From Kuafuiihalomonas sp039024635 (lineage in GTDB: Bacteria; Myxococcota; Kuafuiibacteriia; Kuafuiibacteriales; Kuafuiibacteriaceae), in NCBI GenBank assembly GCA_039024635.1, contig JBCCQA010000009.1, positions 78,044 to 142,043 on the forward strand: a stretch of DNA of 64,000 bases. The letters run 5' to 3'. This document shows, in pieces, positions 31,443-40,964 of this stretch. Position 1 is the first letter of the stretch. Every line of letters begins with the position of its first letter. Under the pieces are notes generated by a model that saw only the letters and a list, made by a program, of their open reading frames with translations, was not told the DNA's origin and ran no database searches. The position numbers were made by a program, and so were the translations under genes.

Positions 31443-32279
31443 ATGCCCCGAAGTCTGGTCCATGGCCCGGCGCCGGCCCTTGCGGCCTGGCGTCGGACCG
31501 CGCCTTGCGAGATCGCGGTAAGCAAGTCCTCGCCCTGGGCGGCCTTCGTCGATACGGCAAGTCCCCTCGACCTTCCTGAGGGTCTGCAGCAAACGGTCTT
31601 GCGCGGGAGGCCTGCTCTCGGTCTCTGCGTGACCGACATGGACTCGACCCTTATCGAGGAAGAGGTCATCGACGAGCTCGCCCGGAGGGCCGGACGCTTC
31701 GAAGAGGTAGCGGCGATCACCGAGGCCGCCATGCAGGGGGCGCTCGACTTCGAGGCCTCACTTCGTCGTCGCGTGCGGGCGCTGGCCGGGACTTCGGCCT
31801 CGGTCTTGGCAGAGGTCCGAGGAGCCGTTCGACTTCGGCCTGGCGCCGAGCGTCTGATCCGGGCTGTCCACGGCATGGGCGGGCGGGCCGGTGTGGTGTC
31901 GGGCGGCTTCATCGAGGTGGTGGGCCCCATCGCCGAAGCCTTGGATCTCGACTTCGCCCACGCTCATCGCCTCCAGGTCGCCAATGGACGACTCACGGGC
32001 CAGATCGAAGGCCCTATCGTGGGCGGCCCAGAAAAGGCCTCCACCCTCCGTCGCTGGGCGTCCGAAGCCCATGTCCCGCAGGATGCCACTCTGGCGGTGG
32101 GAGACGGCGCCAACGACCTCCAAATGCTGAAGGCAGCCGGGCTGGGGGTGGCCTTCTGTGCCAAACCCAAAGTTCGCGCAGCGGCTGATGTCTGCCTCGA
32201 CGTACCTCAGCTCGACGGCGTTCTCTACCTGTGGGGTCTGGACGATGAGCGCATCGACGAGGCCGCCTCTCGGGGCTGA
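31443..32279 (+). CDS. serB: Phosphoserine phosphatase
   Basis: A 278-residue HAD hydrolase catalysing the last step of serine synthesis. Motif I is DMDSTLIEEE with both catalytic aspartates, motif II is VVSGGF and motif III GDGANDLQML. The N-terminal extension of about 65 residues is much shorter than the ACT-containing part of E. coli SerB and shows no ACT pattern. ATG 31443 follows a GGAAGC ribosome-binding-like sequence; the frame is open much further upstream, but that stretch is antisense to the hydrolase gene. The 3' end overlaps convergent ppk1 by 55 bases. Confidence 0.92.
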   Translation: MPRSLVHGPAPALAAWRRTAPCEIAVSKSSPWAAFVDTASPLDLPEGLQQTVLRGRPALGLCVTDMDSTLIEEEVIDELARRAGRFEEVAAITEAAMQGALDFEASLRRRVRALAGTSASVLAEVRGAVRLRPGAERLIRAVHGMGGRAGVVSGGFIEVVGPIAEALDLDFAHAHRLQVANGRLTGQIEGPIVGGPEKASTLRRWASEAHVPQDATLAVGDGANDLQMLKAAGLGVAFCAKPKVRAAADVCLDVPQLDGVLYLWGLDDERIDEAASRG

Positions 32280-34321
32280 CCGAAGATCCTCGCCGAATCG
32301 GCTTGGCCCATCAGGATGTCTTGCGCCGCCTCGCCCTTCGTTCCGCAGCGGCGATAGCCACCATCGCCTTGTAGCACCCAAGCCCCTCGGTCCTGCCGAA
32401 AGAGGAGGTCCATTTCCTCCACGACCCGAGCCCGAAGCGTGGGATCTTCGATCGGGAAAGCGGTCTCGACCCGCCGAAAGAGGTTCCTATCCATCCAGTC
32501 CGCGCTCCCCAGATAGACTTCCGGATCGCCCCCGTTCTCGAAACAGAAGACCCGGCTGTGCTCCAGGAGCCGCCCCACCACCGAACGAACAGTGATGCCT
32601 TCTGAACGCCCCGGAACGCCAGGGCGCAGGCAGCAGGCCCCGCGAACCAGAAGCTCCACGTCCACTCCGGCCTGACGCGCGTCGTACAGAGCCGTGATCA
32701 CCTTGGGCTCGACGAGAGCGTTCATCTTGGCCCGGACTCGGGCTGGACGCCCGGCCCGTGCGTTCTCGGCTTCGATGCCGATTCTCTTCAGCAAGAAGTC
32801 ATGAAGGTGAAAAGGTGCCTGAATGACCTTTTCCAGCTCAGGCACGCGACCAAAGCTGGTCAGCTCCAGGAAGAGCTTCTGTAGATCCCGACCCAAGGCG
32901 GGGTCTGAAGACAACAGACCGTAGTCCGTATAGAGCCGAGCCGTCTTTGCATTGTAGTTGCCGGTGCCGAGGTGGACGTAGTGCCGTAGGCCGTCCTCCT
33001 CTCGCCGAACCACCATCAGCATCTTGGCGTGGGTCTTCAAGTTGACCACGCCGTAGACGACCTGAGCGCCGGCATCTTGGAGCTTCTCGGCCACCTGGAT
33101 ATTGGTCGCTTCGTCGAATCGGGCCTTGAGCTCTACGAGGACGGTGACCGCTTTGCCCGCTTGGGCGGCGTCGATGAGGGCCTCGACGAGGGCCGAATCC
33201 GAATCGGTTCGGTAGAGGGTCTGCTTGATGGCGACGGTTTTCGGATCGTGAGCGGCCTGGCGCACAAGCTCTGTCACAGGAGCAAAGGACTGATAGGGGT
33301 GATGAAGCAGCACGTCTTGCCGGCGTAAGATCTCGAAGAGGTCATTCTCTCGCTCCAGAACCCGAGGCAGATGGCCCGTGAAAGGCGGATACTTGAGATC
33401 AGGACGATCCACGTCGTCCACCAGCTGGCTCAGGCGCTGCATGTTGACTGGCGCCTCCATCCGATAGCAGTCGTCTTCGTTCAGCCCGAACTGCTGCAAT
33501 AGAACTTGCACGGCGGAATGAGGGCAGCGGTGGTCGACCTCCAGACGGACCTCGTCGCCGAAGCGTCGACCCGGGAGCTCGGACTCGATGACGTTGAGTA
33601 AATCGTCGTCCCCGTGAAGCTCGAGGTCGCTGTTGCGTGTGACCCGAAAGGGAAAGCAGCCGTCGACCTTCATCCCTGGGAAGAGCTCTCCCGCGAAGGC
33701 CTTGATGACGGAAGAGAGGTAGGCGAAAACGTAGGTCCCATCGCGACCAGGTAGCCGAATGAGCCGAGGCAGGGTTCGGGGGGCAGGAACGACAGCCAGC
33801 CCCCCCTCCGCCCGCCCGAAGGCATCGTCCCCCGACAGAACGACCAGGATGTGGAGTACCTTGTTCATCACCCGGGGGAAGGGATGGCTGGGGTCGAGGC
33901 GAAGGGGGCTCAGGACGGGCAGCACGTCTTCGAGGAAGAAGCGCCGCAGGAAGGCCTCGTCTTCGGTCGACCACTCGAAGCTACGCTTCATGAAGACGCC
34001 CTCTCGGTTGAGGGCCGGAATGAGCTCTCCCAGCAAGACACGGTGGATGTCGTCGACCAGGGCGTGGACCTGATCCGAGATCTCGGCCAGGACCGACCAT
34101 GGCGCCATACCGTCCGGTCCGGGTGCATCGGCCCCAACGGCGACCTGCTTCTTCAGCCCCGCGACACGCACCTCGTAGAACTCGTCGAGGTTGGAGGCTG
34201 CGATGCAGAGAAAACGGAAACGTTCGAGGAGCGGAATGGCCTCATCCTCAGACTGAGCGAAGACCCGCCGATGAAAGGCAAGGAGGCTGAGCTCTCGATT
34301 GATGAAGACACTCGCCGTCAC
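32225..34321 (-). CDS. ppk1: Polyphosphate kinase 1
   Basis: A 698-residue enzyme that polymerises ATP gamma-phosphate into polyphosphate. The N-terminal domain starts INRELSLLAFHRRV, and the C-terminal phospholipase D-like domains carry the autophosphorylated histidine segment NLKTHAKMLMVVRRE, the HLGTGNYNAKTA motif and a YLGSADWMDRNLFRRVE motif. Length and domain order are standard. It starts at GTG 34321, 60 bases downstream of the NUDIX gene on the same strand, suggesting a shared transcript. Confidence 0.98.
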   Translation of the reverse strand: MTASVFINRELSLLAFHRRVFAQSEDEAIPLLERFRFLCIAASNLDEFYEVRVAGLKKQVAVGADAPGPDGMAPWSVLAEISDQVHALVDDIHRVLLGELIPALNREGVFMKRSFEWSTEDEAFLRRFFLEDVLPVLSPLRLDPSHPFPRVMNKVLHILVVLSGDDAFGRAEGGLAVVPAPRTLPRLIRLPGRDGTYVFAYLSSVIKAFAGELFPGMKVDGCFPFRVTRNSDLELHGDDDLLNVIESELPGRRFGDEVRLEVDHRCPHSAVQVLLQQFGLNEDDCYRMEAPVNMQRLSQLVDDVDRPDLKYPPFTGHLPRVLERENDLFEILRRQDVLLHHPYQSFAPVTELVRQAAHDPKTVAIKQTLYRTDSDSALVEALIDAAQAGKAVTVLVELKARFDEATNIQVAEKLQDAGAQVVYGVVNLKTHAKMLMVVRREEDGLRHYVHLGTGNYNAKTARLYTDYGLLSSDPALGRDLQKLFLELTSFGRVPELEKVIQAPFHLHDFLLKRIGIEAENARAGRPARVRAKMNALVEPKVITALYDARQAGVDVELLVRGACCLRPGVPGRSEGITVRSVVGRLLEHSRVFCFENGGDPEVYLGSADWMDRNLFRRVETAFPIEDPTLRARVVEEMDLLFRQDRGAWVLQGDGGYRRCGTKGEAAQDILMGQADSARIFGQPREAASSMRSSSRPHR

Positions 34322-34381
34322 GCCGCCGACTTGGGCCGAATTGCGTTCGCGGGCAAGTCGCGCCGAATCGGACGTCAGGGC

Positions 34382-34858
34382 TCAGTGGGGAACCGAGATC
34401 GAGGGCGCGAGGGCCGCTTGGAGGCGGTCGACCAACACCGCTTGGGCCGGGTTCAGGAGGCTGCGAGCCTCGTCGGGAACCACGAAGCGGACTTCGTCGA
34501 CCTCAGGAAAGATCTGACGACGGCCCGAGCGGCGGGGCCACTCCATCTCGAAGGTGTTGCTGTCGAGGCGCTCCGGATCCGCATCGCCATGTCCGGCAAA
34601 GGCATGAATGACCTTTCCGGAGCGAAGGCGGACCGACCCCAACTCGAAGAGCTCCAGAGGACAGACGAAGCCGGTCTCTTCTCGAAATTCTCGGCGAGCG
34701 GCGCTCTCGGCGTCCTCGCCCTCTTCGATCAGCCCTTTGGGGATTGTCCAGGCCCCGAGACTCTTGCGGGCAAAGAAGGGCCCTCCTGGGTGGGCCACCA
34801 AAACTTCGAGGCCCACCAAGCGGGTTCGATACATGAGGACGCCCGCGCTCGCCTTCAC
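34382..34858 (-). CDS. NUDIX hydrolase
   Basis: About 158 residues with a complete NUDIX box: G-x5-E-x7-RE-x-REETG, visible as GLIEEGEDAESAARR followed by EFREETGFV. The ASAGVLMYR start and AWTIPKG just before the box resemble diadenosine-polyphosphate or NTP pyrophosphohydrolases of the MutT/Ap4A group. Start choice: GTG 34858 gives the usual family N-terminus; GTG 34894 would add 12 residues. The longer open frame overlaps the cation transporter gene. Being next to ppk1 fits a role in nucleotide or polyphosphate metabolism, but this is inference. Confidence 0.88.
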   Translation of the reverse strand: MKASAGVLMYRTRLVGLEVLVAHPGGPFFARKSLGAWTIPKGLIEEGEDAESAARREFREETGFVCPLELFELGSVRLRSGKVIHAFAGHGDADPERLDSNTFEMEWPRRSGRRQIFPEVDEVRFVVPDEARSLLNPAQAVLVDRLQAALAPSISVPH

Positions 34859-34907
34859 GGTGAGAGTGTAGCGATCCCGCTTTCCCGGGGCCACCGCCGA
34901 GCGCAAC

Positions 34908-35798
34908 TCAGCCGGGCACGGGAGCCCCCCGCCGGCGGAGCTCGAGGGTCGCGTGGGCGATCCCGAATCGCCTGTGCAAGAAAGCCCTGAGTTCGTCCGC
35001 AACAGCCTCAGGCTGAGCGTGGGGCGGGATCTCGACTTGAAGCGTCACGACAGGCTGCTCCTGAGTGAGGCACCAAACATGGAGGTCGGCGATCTCCAAT
35101 ACTTCGGGTTGTTCGAGCAGCGCCCTCCGGAGCTCACCCGCGTCCAGATCGCTAGGGGAAGCCTGAAGGAGGATCCGAGCCGCGTCCCGAACCAGCCCGA
35201 GCGAGACGCGAAGCAGCAACAGGCAAACCAGAAGAGAGAGGACGGGATCCGCTATCGTCTCCCCGGTAAAGACGACGACCAGGCCGGCTATGATGGCGGC
35301 CAGGGAGGCCAGAAGATCCCCGATGACATGAAGGATGGCGCCTCGGACGTTCAAGTTGTGACGATCCCCGCCTGCGAGGATGGCCAAGGCGACCAGATTG
35401 ACCAGAAGCCCAGCAACCGCCACCCCGAGCATGACCGGTCCTTGAATGGAGACCGGCGTCAGGATGCGGTGGACGGCGTGCCAGAAGATGGACCCGACCA
35501 CGAAGAGCATCCCCAGCCCGTTTGCGAAAGCGACCAGGACCTGGGCCCTGTCGAGGCCGAAGGAGTGCTCCGGCGTCGGGGGTCGCCGGCTCAGCCGAAA
35601 CGCGAACCAGGCGAAAAAGAGCGAGACGCTGTCGCTGAACATGTGGCCGGCATCGGCCAGGAGCGCCAAAGAGCCCGATAGCCAGCCCCCTAGGCCCTCG
35701 ACGACCACAAAGCTACCGGTCAGCAGAGCGGCGGCAAGGGTGCGGCCTTCGTTGCTGGGATGCGCGTGCCCGCCGTGTGTGTGGCCCCCGGCTCCCAC
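34908..35798 (-). CDS. Cation diffusion facilitator (zinc/cadmium-type efflux protein)
   Basis: A 296-residue CDF antiporter with six predicted membrane spans. The His-rich N-terminus (GGHTHGGHAHP), the metal-site motif ADAGHMFSDS in span 2 and HVIGDLLAS in span 5 give the HD-HD pattern of Zn/Cd exporters such as CzcD/ZitB. The C-terminal cytoplasmic domain (EIADLHVWCLT) is typical. GTG start at 35798, read away from the tRNA gene, 123 bases distant. Confidence 0.95.
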   Translation of the reverse strand: MGAGGHTHGGHAHPSNEGRTLAAALLTGSFVVVEGLGGWLSGSLALLADAGHMFSDSVSLFFAWFAFRLSRRPPTPEHSFGLDRAQVLVAFANGLGMLFVVGSIFWHAVHRILTPVSIQGPVMLGVAVAGLLVNLVALAILAGGDRHNLNVRGAILHVIGDLLASLAAIIAGLVVVFTGETIADPVLSLLVCLLLLRVSLGLVRDAARILLQASPSDLDAGELRRALLEQPEVLEIADLHVWCLTQEQPVVTLQVEIPPHAQPEAVADELRAFLHRRFGIAHATLELRRRGAPVPG

Positions 35799-35921
35799 GA
35801 CCTGACCCTAGCGCAGCCGCCCCCCGAAGAGAGCCCAAGATGGCTGTGCCCACCGGAGCCGGGCGGCTCGGCTTTTCTCTTCCCTCGGAGGCCGAAGCGA
35901 GTACACTGCTGCTCCCATTCA

Positions 35922-35996
<75 letters not shown>

Positions 35997-36008
35997 TAGA
36001 AATCTCCA

Positions 36009-37268
36009 CTACTTAGAGGACGCGTTCTCCTCCTCGAAGCCTGGGGTCCCGGTTTGAGTCCCGGTTTCAGCTTCTGCCCCGCCTTCAATCAGCCTCAACC
36101 CGGCAAACGCCCTCCGTCCGGCCTCGCCCTTCTCGGCAGCACTGAGCGGCGTGTAGTGCCGGTGCATGGCGTCCGTGACGTGGCCGGCGATGTCCATCGC
36201 CATCCGAGTCCCCGCCGTCCTGCCGTAGAGCTTCGCCCCAGTCCGCCGGCACCCGTGCGGCGTGAACCGCTTGGTGATGCCGGCGTGCTTGCAAATGTCG
36301 AGGAACGGCTTTCGCAGCGAGTTCCGGCTTCGGAACCCGCCTTGGGCAGTCGGGAACAGAAGGCCTGAGATCCGCTGCTTCTCGTTGAAGGTTGTCCGAA
36401 GAGCTCGAAGCTCGTCCAGAACCTCCTCGAGAAGCGGAGGCGCATCTTCGCCGAACCGATCTCGCTTCACTCCGGGCACGACCTCAACGCCCGCTCCGTA
36501 TCCAGACAGCCGCCGGGTCACGACGAACTCCATCGTCTCGAGATCCAGGTCCTCCCAGCGGAGCGCGAGGGCCGTGCTGATGCGCATGGTCGTGGTGAAC
36601 AACACCAAAACGAGCGCGTAGTGCTGCGGCCACCGGCCCTTCGCGACCCGAAGGAACCGGTCCAGCTCATCTGGAGTGAGCAGGTTCGGCTCCTTGCGGT
36701 GGATGCGGGCATCTCGCCGCTCGTTCAGCGACTTCAGCGAGGCTGCCGCTTCGTGACCAACCGAGGCCAGCACCGTCTTTAGGACGCGGTGGTGGCTGTT
36801 GATGGTGCTGCGCGCCAGACCAACTGAGAGCATATCCTCCCGCCACCTCGCCACGTGGTCCGTCTGGATACGATCCGACCTCATCCGTCCGAAAAACGGC
36901 TTGAGGTAGTTCCGGACCGTGTCTGAATATCGAGTTCGCGTGGCTGGCGTTAGGTGCGGTTGCGTTGGGTCCTCGTCATGTTTGCGGTTGCAGACCTCCT
37001 CGAGCCAAGCATCAGCCAACGCCCCAAAGAGCATGGAGCTGCGTAAGGCGTCCTCTGCCGGCGTCTGTGCTGTTGGGCTTTGAAGTCGAAGCTCTTCGAG
37101 TTCCCGCAGGCGACTCGCCTCTTTGGCGGTCCTCGCTTCGACAGTCTTCATTCTCTCTTGCTGCTTTCCGGTCACGGGGTCGGTCCGGTACACCCTCAAC
37201 TGATACCGGCCGTTTCCTAGCGCCTTCACACCCCGGTACGAGGTCTTCTGGCCCTTCTTCTTGCTCAT
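36009..37268 (-). CDS. int: Tyrosine recombinase (integrase)
   Basis: A 419-residue phage-type integrase. An N-terminal arm-binding-like part (YRGVKALGNGRYQLRVYR) is followed by a SAM-like core-binding domain (about 80-190) and the catalytic domain. Catalytic residues seen: Arg229 (TTMRISTALALRW), His338 and Arg341 (TPHGCRR), His363 (AGHVTD) and Tyr372 (HRHYTPL). ATG 37268 has GGAG six bases upstream and excludes a longer unlikely N-terminus. It reads towards attL in tRNA-Val. The extreme C-terminus (ETGTQTGT) is encoded by a repeat that recurs near attR. Confidence 0.96.
   Translation of the reverse strand: MSKKKGQKTSYRGVKALGNGRYQLRVYRTDPVTGKQQERMKTVEARTAKEASRLRELEELRLQSPTAQTPAEDALRSSMLFGALADAWLEEVCNRKHDEDPTQPHLTPATRTRYSDTVRNYLKPFFGRMRSDRIQTDHVARWREDMLSVGLARSTINSHHRVLKTVLASVGHEAAASLKSLNERRDARIHRKEPNLLTPDELDRFLRVAKGRWPQHYALVLVLFTTTMRISTALALRWEDLDLETMEFVVTRRLSGYGAGVEVVPGVKRDRFGEDAPPLLEEVLDELRALRTTFNEKQRISGLLFPTAQGGFRSRNSLRKPFLDICKHAGITKRFTPHGCRRTGAKLYGRTAGTRMAMDIAGHVTDAMHRHYTPLSAAEKGEAGRRAFAGLRLIEGGAEAETGTQTGTPGFEEENASSK
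36044..36068. repeat. Left copy of a 25 bp putative integrase arm-site repeat
   Basis: Contains two copies of GTCCCGGTTT in tandem. It matches 63698-63722 at 24 of 25 positions in the same orientation and lies 48 bases inside attL, within the integrase 3' coding end. Confidence 0.6.
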
Positions 37269-37491
37269 GTTCTGCTCCGTTTCTGGAGCGTCGCACCGCG
37301 TACCTTGCCGCCCGCTCCTCCATGAGGGCAAGAACGTCTGCCTCCAGAAACAGCGCCTTGTTGCGGGCGGCTCGTCCAACGACCCGGAGTTCTCCCCGAC
37401 GCACCATCGCACGCACGCCGGACGTCCCCCTGAAGCCCATCACTTCGGCGACACGCTCGATGGGAATCCGGCCGTGAAAGGGAGGGGTCAC
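37012..37491 (-). CDS. Excisionase-like helix-turn-helix protein
   Basis: A 159-residue frame whose first 65 residues look like a MerR/Xis winged-helix DNA-binding domain (IPIERVAEVMGFRG, RGELRVVGRAARNKALFLEADV). The remainder is low-complexity and overlaps the integrase by 257 bases in another frame, so the functional part is probably the N-terminal half; the original stop may have been lost. GTG start. Its position just ahead of int is typical for a recombination directionality factor. Alternative: a simple transcriptional repressor of int. Confidence 0.6.
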   Translation of the reverse strand: MTPPFHGRIPIERVAEVMGFRGTSGVRAMVRRGELRVVGRAARNKALFLEADVLALMEERAARYAVRRSRNGAEHEQEEGPEDLVPGCEGARKRPVSVEGVPDRPRDRKAARENEDCRSEDRQRGESPAGTRRASTSKPNSTDAGRGRLTQLHALWGVG

Positions 37492-37588
37492 CTTGGCGTA
37501 CCCTCACGGTGCTCTTTCAGCTTCAGCGAGACGTCCGCGGTCCCCACGGTGCCGAGCCCGAGGAGCGTGGTTCGAGCCGAAGGCCATC

Positions 37589-38509
37589 ATGGATCGATGT
37601 CATCGCCGACTGTGCAAGAGATGTCCGGGCATGGTTTGCCTCCGTTCTGTGACCAACTCGGACGAACGGCGGCAGTACACGGCGAGTGACATCGATCGTG
37701 CAGTGGCAACGATTCTGGATCTCGCCGTGAGGATTCGAAGTGGCTTGAAGCCTGAAGACGCTATCGACGACTGGAGTCAGAACATCGCCGAGAAGATCGT
37801 CGATGCCGGTGAACGGGTCGCACGAGCACCCCTGACTCCTCCCGACGCGCCTGCGACCAGAAGGGAAGACTTGATCCTGACGCTGCTGCAACGTGACCTC
37901 CAGCACCTATTCCTTCGTGCGGAGAGCAAGGCGAAAGCCGGCCTCTATGAGGGTCAAGGCCTTATCCGGAACGCTGGTAGCGTCCGACAACAGAGAGCGA
38001 TTCAGGCTCAGCAGGTCCGGGTTGTGGCGCAGCGCCGCGGGATCGCTCGGAGTCGGCAGGCCGTCATGGAACTGCTACCGGCCGAGGATGAGATAAAGCG
38101 GCACCGAAATCAGCGAAGGTGGCGAGAGTACGAGTCCGCTCTGACGGTGCTTCGACGAAATAAGTCTGGACCTAAGCGGGCGGCGGACTACCTCGTTCAG
38201 GGACTGACGAGGAACGAGGACTCGTTCAAGAGCACGAGTCGGACTGGTTTGGACAAGCTCCGAGTTCTGGAGACCATAGCAACAGGCGGTGAACTTAGGC
38301 GTCATTCAAGGGACCTCGCTGAACTTGGTCCGAGTGGAGCCGAGATCTGGAACCCGGTGGCTACGGCTATCTCCCGGTGGAAGGCCAAAGCCCCTAAGAA
38401 GGCCCCGCCAATTTGGAGGGTAGAGGTTCGAGCTGGTCCGAGGAGATCGCAGCAAGAACCCGAACAGTGGATCCGGGCCTCCGTGTGGTCCTCCCAGGAA
38501 GAGCCTTAG
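37589..38509 (+). CDS. Hypothetical protein of the integrated element
   Basis: About 306 residues, not recognised. It is highly charged and mostly helical (RRWREYESALTVLRRNKSG), with no membrane span. It is divergent from the excisionase-like gene. ATG 37589 is preceded by GAAGG; ATG 37631 is an alternative. A Cys-rich start (CHRRLCKRCPGMVC) might bind metal if the first ATG is used. Its position between int/xis and the Rep_trans gene suggests an element maintenance role, but nothing in the sequence proves it. Confidence 0.55.
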   Translation: MDRCHRRLCKRCPGMVCLRSVTNSDERRQYTASDIDRAVATILDLAVRIRSGLKPEDAIDDWSQNIAEKIVDAGERVARAPLTPPDAPATRREDLILTLLQRDLQHLFLRAESKAKAGLYEGQGLIRNAGSVRQQRAIQAQQVRVVAQRRGIARSRQAVMELLPAEDEIKRHRNQRRWREYESALTVLRRNKSGPKRAADYLVQGLTRNEDSFKSTSRTGLDKLRVLETIATGGELRRHSRDLAELGPSGAEIWNPVATAISRWKAKAPKKAPPIWRVEVRAGPRRSQQEPEQWIRASVWSSQEEP

Positions 38510-38693
38510 CCGCCTTTCGGTCACGAACGACGGCCGAATCATGCCCAGACTGAGAGCGACAGCTCCGTCAGACTACCGGCATGTCAGCAACCCACATTGC
38601 CTCTGGACCGAATCCAACGAGGTGGCCTTCTCTGTTCGTCACTGAGTTTCGACCCGCCTTTCACATCGGGATGAGGCTGACTGAGGCAGAAAA

Positions 38694-40211
38694 TTGAAAG
38701 CCGGTCGTCCACGTTCTGGGACCGATCGAGTGTCGCTCGGTCGAACTCTGGAGGGTCTGGTCGTGCGCCTATGCATGTTGCGACTGGGCCTGAATCAGGT
38801 GAGATTCTCGCGACTTGTTGGGGCTAGTGAGGGCACCGTCTCGCGTTGGTTGGACGGAAGCACCAATGCTCCCTCCTGGCCGGAGCTGTGGAGAGCCCTT
38901 CAGGATGCCCGCTCCGAACCGGCGCCTTCCGGAACAGTCCAGACGACTTTCTGGACCCGTAGCCTGGAGTCCCGAAGCACGAAGCTCGAGAACCTCAACC
39001 AATCCTGTGGTCTGGACACAGCGTTGTGCGCCGCGGAGGCGGTCCAGAACGCTCTGGGCACCTCTCCCGTGGCCAAAGGCCACGAGCCCGTAATGGAGCT
39101 GGACCGGATCGCGGCGACAACGGCGGTTGAGAACCGGGACGCCTTTGTCACCAAGATGAAAACCATCCTCGAACCCGTGAGCCTGAGACGAGACGCCATC
39201 TATCGATGGTCTGGACGAATAGGGCACGGGCTCTTCGTTCAAGCAGGACCTCGTTTCCAGAGTGCCACCATTAATCCGGATACGGGCGAGGTTCTGGAGC
39301 CCAACTTCGTGCGGGTCGACATCTCTGGACAGCTCCTCCAGAAACCTCGTCTGCTCCACACGCTGATGGGAGCGGTCTTCGAACGAGTTGTGACGCCGAG
39401 CTCTTGGCAAGTGACTCTCATCGACTTCGCTGCCACTTACAACGAGCCCCGTTTCGCCATCCTCGGTCTGGACCGACGGACGAGGTCACTGACCGTCGGG
39501 TGCCCCTCTCACCCCGTTCTCAAGGGCTACGCCCTCAACCACTACTTCGGTTCGAAACGGAGCAGTCGCTTCATCCGGCACTACAACAAGCGGACAGAAC
39601 GAGCTGATAGGCTTCTCGCTGACCCCAGGCTCGAGCGCGACCTCTTGGGAGCCAGCGAGCTTGGACCCCCACCGGACCCAGACGGTGCTACGACAGTCAC
39701 AGGGGATGACATGGAGCACCAGGCCCGCGTGGACAACCAGGAGCGACTGAGCAACCGGTTTCGCGGCATGAGCTGGCCAGCCTACATCTGCGAGTGGAGT
39801 CACGCCCACCGCATCGAGGGCTCTGTTCGCCCTCGACCGTGGACGAGGCCGAACGCTATCGATCGGCACCCGACAGGGCTCATCCAACGTATCCTCGACG
39901 GTCCGAATCCGTTCCGGAGCCACGATGTCATCCATCTAGGCGTTCTTCCGGAGGAGAGCTCCCTTGTCCCGATCCTGGTCTGGGCTCGGGTTGAGGGCTT
40001 GCCTGCCGTCCTCGACGACCTGGCCGTGGTATCCAGGTCGAAAGCCGAGGAGCGGGCGTTTCGTAGGGTGCTTCTCGACGAGCTCGAGTTGCTGGCCAAC
40101 TCAACGGAGTGGCACGGCATCCTTCATCCGGAAGTCGTGCTCCGCATGAATGCCGAACGTCTCCAGCGAGAGCTGGATGAGGTGTTTCGTCGCGCGGGCC
40201 AATGTCGATGA
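38694..40211 (+). CDS. Rep_trans-family replication initiator / MOBT-type relaxase-like protein
   Basis: A 505-residue protein with an N-terminal Cro/XRE-like HTH (about residues 33-60, LNQVRFSRLVGASEGTVSRW) and a C-terminal Rep_trans-like core. Supporting motifs are TLIDFAATYNEPRF (241-254) and YFGSKRSSRFIRHYNK (284-299), which fits the family pattern YxGSxxSxxxIRxYxK. HTH plus Rep_trans is the architecture of Tn916 Orf20-type relaxases and of rolling-circle initiators of integrative elements. It would nick the element at an origin of replication or transfer. TTG start after a GAGG-like sequence. The catalytic tyrosine is not certain by eye. Confidence 0.65.
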   Translation: MKAGRPRSGTDRVSLGRTLEGLVVRLCMLRLGLNQVRFSRLVGASEGTVSRWLDGSTNAPSWPELWRALQDARSEPAPSGTVQTTFWTRSLESRSTKLENLNQSCGLDTALCAAEAVQNALGTSPVAKGHEPVMELDRIAATTAVENRDAFVTKMKTILEPVSLRRDAIYRWSGRIGHGLFVQAGPRFQSATINPDTGEVLEPNFVRVDISGQLLQKPRLLHTLMGAVFERVVTPSSWQVTLIDFAATYNEPRFAILGLDRRTRSLTVGCPSHPVLKGYALNHYFGSKRSSRFIRHYNKRTERADRLLADPRLERDLLGASELGPPPDPDGATTVTGDDMEHQARVDNQERLSNRFRGMSWPAYICEWSHAHRIEGSVRPRPWTRPNAIDRHPTGLIQRILDGPNPFRSHDVIHLGVLPEESSLVPILVWARVEGLPAVLDDLAVVSRSKAEERAFRRVLLDELELLANSTEWHGILHPEVVLRMNAERLQRELDEVFRRAGQCR

Positions 40212-40519
40212 ACGACGCCACCTTGGACGACGTCGACCGGAGAGCCGCTGTGCTGCAACTCAAGGGGGTCCTCGAAAGGGCACGCGTCCATCACCGCGGA
40301 GACGATCCCGAGGTAGCGTTGGATCCAAGGAGCTAAGGGCCGTGCTCCGGAACCGAATAGGCCGGAACGTGGCCATACCAGCTGACGAGCTTCTTCGACG
40401 GCTTCCCCGAGAACGAGTTCGAGGCACCGGCCAAAGCACTACAGAAGCCGCAGGACGAGCGCCCGCTCGAGCTCAGCGGTGGTCGAGTCCGTCCTTCGAA
40501 TCTGTGCCCGAGCAAGTGA
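40208..40519 (+). pseudogene. Small coupled ORF with in-frame stops
   Basis: ATG at 40208 overlaps the Rep_trans gene stop by 4 bases (ATGA) and encodes 42 residues to TAA 40334. The same frame continues, after a second stop (TAG 40358), with a coding-like stretch (SFFDGFPENEFEAPAKALQ) ending at TGA 40519. This looks like one short gene of about 100 residues broken by two stops, or a 42-residue peptide followed by noise. Not recognised. Confidence 0.35.
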
Positions 40520-40964
40520 AGCCTCAGGTTGCCAGGATCTTGTAGCCCGGAGCATCGAGCCAGGCCTCACAGAGCCGCCTGCACCAACCGCAGCTTCGCG
40601 GCTTTGATAGGTCTTCCGAGACAAGGGTTGGTCGAACGACCGAAGGGCAGGTTCGATCGTTTTTCTAGAGTTTCGGCTCAGACGCCCGGGAACTGGAGCC
40701 GCCGAAAAATGTAAGATCTTCTGAGACGGTCGAGATACGATAGCCTGATCACGATAGGGTGAGCTCTGGATTTCTTCACCAACTTATCCGTCTGCTTTCT
40801 CCGCTTGGCAGATGTCGCGTGGTGTTGCGCGACTCGACATCAAGATGATCTCCAACATGTCCGCGGTTTAGCCGTCGGATAGGCCAAGAACTACCAACGG
40901 TTCCGGCAACCGAGTCTTGAGCATCGTGCCTGCCGTTTGGCAAATGCAGGGGGTCGGTCGCCCA

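Noticed and set aside
33851..34990. 379-codon plus-strand frame
   Set aside because: Antisense to ppk1 and the NUDIX gene; low-complexity translation.
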